Source of the DNA: Bordetella parapertussis
GTDB taxonomy: Bacteria > Pseudomonadota > Gammaproteobacteria > Burkholderiales > Burkholderiaceae_C
DNA length: 64,000 bases
Assembly (NCBI GenBank): GCA_945878355.1
Contig: CAMCTC010000006.1
Span: forward strand, 1 to 64,000
Reading direction: 5' to 3'
The translations under genes were made by a program, and so were the position numbers. A model generated the notes under the pieces. The model was not told the DNA's origin. It saw nothing but the letters and a program-made list of their open reading frames with translations, and made no database searches. The first letter of the stretch is position 1, and each line of letters opens with the position of its first letter. Positions 61,957 through 64,000 of this stretch are shown here, piece by piece.

Positions 61957-64000
61957 CTAAAGCCACAACACCTTGCGTCGCAGTTCGAGGTCGCGCGACA
62001 GTTCGGCCGACGGGCCGAGGTAAGTGACCGCGCCGCGCTCCAGCGCGACGGTGCGGTCCGACAGCGCGAGCGCCAGGTCGAGGTGGTGGTCGACGATCAG
62101 GATCGCCACCTCGTGGCGCAACTTGTCGAAGGCCTCGAACAACTCCTCGACGATGGCCGGTGCCAGTCCCTCGAAGGGCTCATCGAGCAGCAGCACGCGG
62201 GTGTCACCCGACAGCGCCCGGGCCACCGCGACCATCTGCTGCTCGCCGCCGGACAGGTAGTCTGCAGGCGAGCGCCAGCGCTGTTTGATGCGCGGGAAGA
62301 AGCCGAAGATTTTCTCCTCTTCCCAGTGGATGCCAGCGTTGTTGCGCCGCTTCAGGCGTCCCAACTCCATGTTCTCGGCCACCGACATGCCGGCAAACAG
62401 GCCGCGGCCCTGCGGAACATAGGCCACGCCGCGGCGCGCGATCTCGGCCGATGGGCGGCGCGCCAAGGATTCGGTCCCGAGCGTGATCTGGCCGCTGGCC
62501 GGTGGGCTGATGCCGATGATGGTCTTGAGCAGCGTCGACTTGCCCGCGCCGTTGCGTCCGAGCAGCGCGACGATCTCGTTGTCGCGCAACTCGAAGCTGA
62601 CATCGCGCAGGATGTGGCTCTTGCCGTAGAAGGTGTTCACGCCTTCGACCCTGAGCAGTGTGGTGTCGCGCGCTGCGCTAGCCCGCTCGACGGACGCCAG
62701 CGCATGCGAGCCCGCACCGATGTAGACCGCCTGCACCTGCGCCGAGTCGCGCGCATCGTCGACGCTGCCGTCGACCAGCACCTCACCGTCGTTCATCACC
62801 GTGACACTGTCGGCCAGCGCAAACACCCGGTCGATGTCGTGCTCGACCAGCAGCACCGGCAGGTCGGCCGAAATGCGTTTGATCAGGCTGCCGACGCGTT
62901 CGCGCTCGGCCGCTGCCAGACCCGCCAGCGGTTCGTCTAGCAGCAGCAAGCGCGGCCGGGTGGCCAGCGCCAGCGCCATGTCGAGCAGTCGCTGGCCGCC
63001 ATAGGACAGCGACGCGGCCTGCGCCTGTTCGACACCGGCCAGCCCCATCGTGCGAACCACTTCGGCGGCGTCGCGGTTGACATCGTGCAGCGATGCCGCG
63101 TCGGCCCACAGCGCGAATCGCTTCGGATGCCTGGCCTGGATCGCCAAGCGCACGTTCTCGGCCACCGACAGCGTCGCGAACAGGTTGGTGATCTGGAACG
63201 AGCGACCGATGCCGGCTTGGGTCACTTGCTCGGGCGCCAGCCCGGCGATGGCTTGGCCGCCCAGCGTGATCGTGCCGCGGTCGGGCGCAAACAGGCCTGA
63301 GATCAGGTTGAAGGCGCTGGTCTTGCCAGCGCCGTTGGGCCCGATCAGCGCATGCAGCTTGCGGTCGCGCAGGCGCAGCGACATGTTCTTGATCGCCTGG
63401 ATACCGCCAAAGCTCTTGGCCAGGCCCGTGGCCACCAGCACCTCCTCGGGGCCGCCTCGCGCCGGCTGCAGGAAGTCAGGCAGCGTCACCAGACCTGGCA
63501 AGCGCAGCGCCATCGCCGCGTCGTGCTCGACCGATTTGCGCCAGCGTGCGGTGGCGCGCTCGTACAAGCCGACCAGTCCGGTGGGCGAGAAGACGATGAA
63601 GGCGACGAACAGCAGACCGAAGAAGAGCAACCAGTTTTCGGTCACGCGCGACAGCGAGTCGCGAAATATCACGAAGAACAAGGCGCCCAGCGCCGGGCCC
63701 AGGAAGGACCGCATGCCGCCGATGATCACCATCGCCAGCAATTCGCCTGAGAACGCAACCGAGATCGGCTCGGCCGAAGTCATGCGGTTGTTGAATGCCA
63801 GCAGCATGCCGGCGAGCCCGGTCAGGCTGGCCGAGGCGACGAATGCGGTGAGCTTGACGCGGTTGGTCGGGTAACCGACGAAGCGCGCGCGCTGCTCGTT
63901 CTCCCGTATCGCCACCAGCACGGTCCCCAGCGGCGAGCGGTGAAAGCGCCACAGCGCCAGCAGCGCGGCGAAGCTGATTGCCGCGACCATCGCGTAATAG
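61957..64000 (-). CDS. Branched-chain amino-acid-type ABC transporter, LivM-LivG-LivF fusion (5' end beyond window)
   Basis: One open frame encodes three normally separate parts and stays open to the window edge (frame YYAMVAA...). From the Met at 63990: residues 1-145 are the C-terminal half of a LivM permease (LGTVLVAIRENEQRARFVGY, FVASASLTGLAGMLLAF). Residues ~183-430 are a LivG ATPase (GPNGAGKTS, signature LSYGGQR, LLLLDEPLAGLA), and residues ~445-677 a LivF ATPase (GRNGAGKST, LSGGEQQMVAVARAL, LLLDEPFEGLAP). The linker after LivM is ~35 residues, and one of ~15 residues separates the ATPases. The substrate is an amino acid, amide or aromatic acid. LivH and a binding protein are expected outside the window. 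Confidence 0.88.
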   Translation of the reverse strand, partial: YYAMVAAISFAALLALWRFHRSPLGTVLVAIRENEQRARFVGYPTNRVKLTAFVASASLTGLAGMLLAFNNRMTSAEPISVAFSGELLAMVIIGGMRSFLGPALGALFFVIFRDSLSRVTENWLLFFGLLFVAFIVFSPTGLVGLYERATARWRKSVEHDAAMALRLPGLVTLPDFLQPARGGPEEVLVATGLAKSFGGIQAIKNMSLRLRDRKLHALIGPNGAGKTSAFNLISGLFAPDRGTITLGGQAIAGLAPEQVTQAGIGRSFQITNLFATLSVAENVRLAIQARHPKRFALWADAASLHDVNRDAAEVVRTMGLAGVEQAQAASLSYGGQRLLDMALALATRPRLLLLDEPLAGLAAAERERVGSLIKRISADLPVLLVEHDIDRVFALADSVTVMNDGEVLVDGSVDDARDSAQVQAVYIGAGSHALASVERASAARDTTLLRVEGVNTFYGKSHILRDVSFELRDNEIVALLGRNGAGKSTLLKTIIGISPPASGQITLGTESLARRPSAEIARRGVAYVPQGRGLFAGMSVAENMELGRLKRRNNAGIHWEEEKIFGFFPRIKQRWRSPADYLSGGEQQMVAVARALSGDTRVLLLDEPFEGLAPAIVEELFEAFDKLRHEVAILIVDHHLDLALALSDRTVALERGAVTYLGPSAELSRDLELRRKVLWL

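Overview
The window looks like the chromosome of a high-GC betaproteobacterium of the order Burkholderiales, probably from the Rubrivivax/Leptothrix/Ideonella neighbourhood. This is inferred from GC-rich third codon positions and from the gene order leuC-(entericidin)-leuD-leuB-asd-fimV-truA-trpF-trpB-trpA-accD-folC-SPOR-cvpA-purF-metZ. There is no prophage, no CRISPR array and no intact insertion sequence. Most of the window is core chromosome with a few accessory insertions and scars.

Region 1 (1-9883) is a propionyl-CoA/methylmalonyl-CoA module. It holds the 5' end of sucC, a divergent GntR regulator, methylmalonyl-CoA mutase, a type II toxin-antitoxin pair (RHH + PIN) lodged inside the operon, a GNAT acetyltransferase, the mutase chaperone GTPase meaB, propionyl-CoA carboxylase beta and alpha, and a VOC protein that may be the epimerase. 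Together these convert propionyl-CoA to succinyl-CoA. Just before pccA lies an unusual leader. A 42-codon ORF copies the first ~10 codons of pccA and runs through two mutually exclusive GC-rich hairpins, one of which spans the pccA start site. This is the best candidate here for undescribed regulation.

Region 2 (9906-21518, minus strand) is a type I secretion locus: a 1664-residue Ig-like surface protein, a TolC-family channel, a LapB-like ATPase and a HlyD-family adaptor, with a GT4 glycosyltransferase upstream. An intrinsic terminator sits inside the signal-peptide codons of the TolC gene. Region 3 (21642-25444) is an osmoprotectant-type ABC operon in yehZYXW order. It is followed by a convergent 1443-residue SNF2-family helicase (25482-29813).

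Region 4 (30001-48937) is the conserved biosynthetic block: leucine, aspartate-semialdehyde, FimV, tRNA pseudouridine, tryptophan, acetyl-CoA carboxylase beta, folate, purine, methionine and glutamyl-tRNA synthetase. It ends with tRNA-Ala(GGC), tRNA-Glu(TTC) and a strong terminator.

Region 5 (49300-64000) is more accessory. It contains a deletion scar joining the 3' tails of two broken divergent genes, a MarR regulator, a Rieske oxygenase, ispA-dxs (isoprenoid precursors), an EgtB/SenA-like protein that has lost its predicted iron ligands, a TonB-dependent receptor, and a histidine kinase whose response-regulator partner survives only as its first dozen codons. A Bug-type solute receptor, an SDR lacking the usual Tyr/Lys pair and a permease-ATPase-ATPase (LivM-LivG-LivF) fusion running off the end complete the window.
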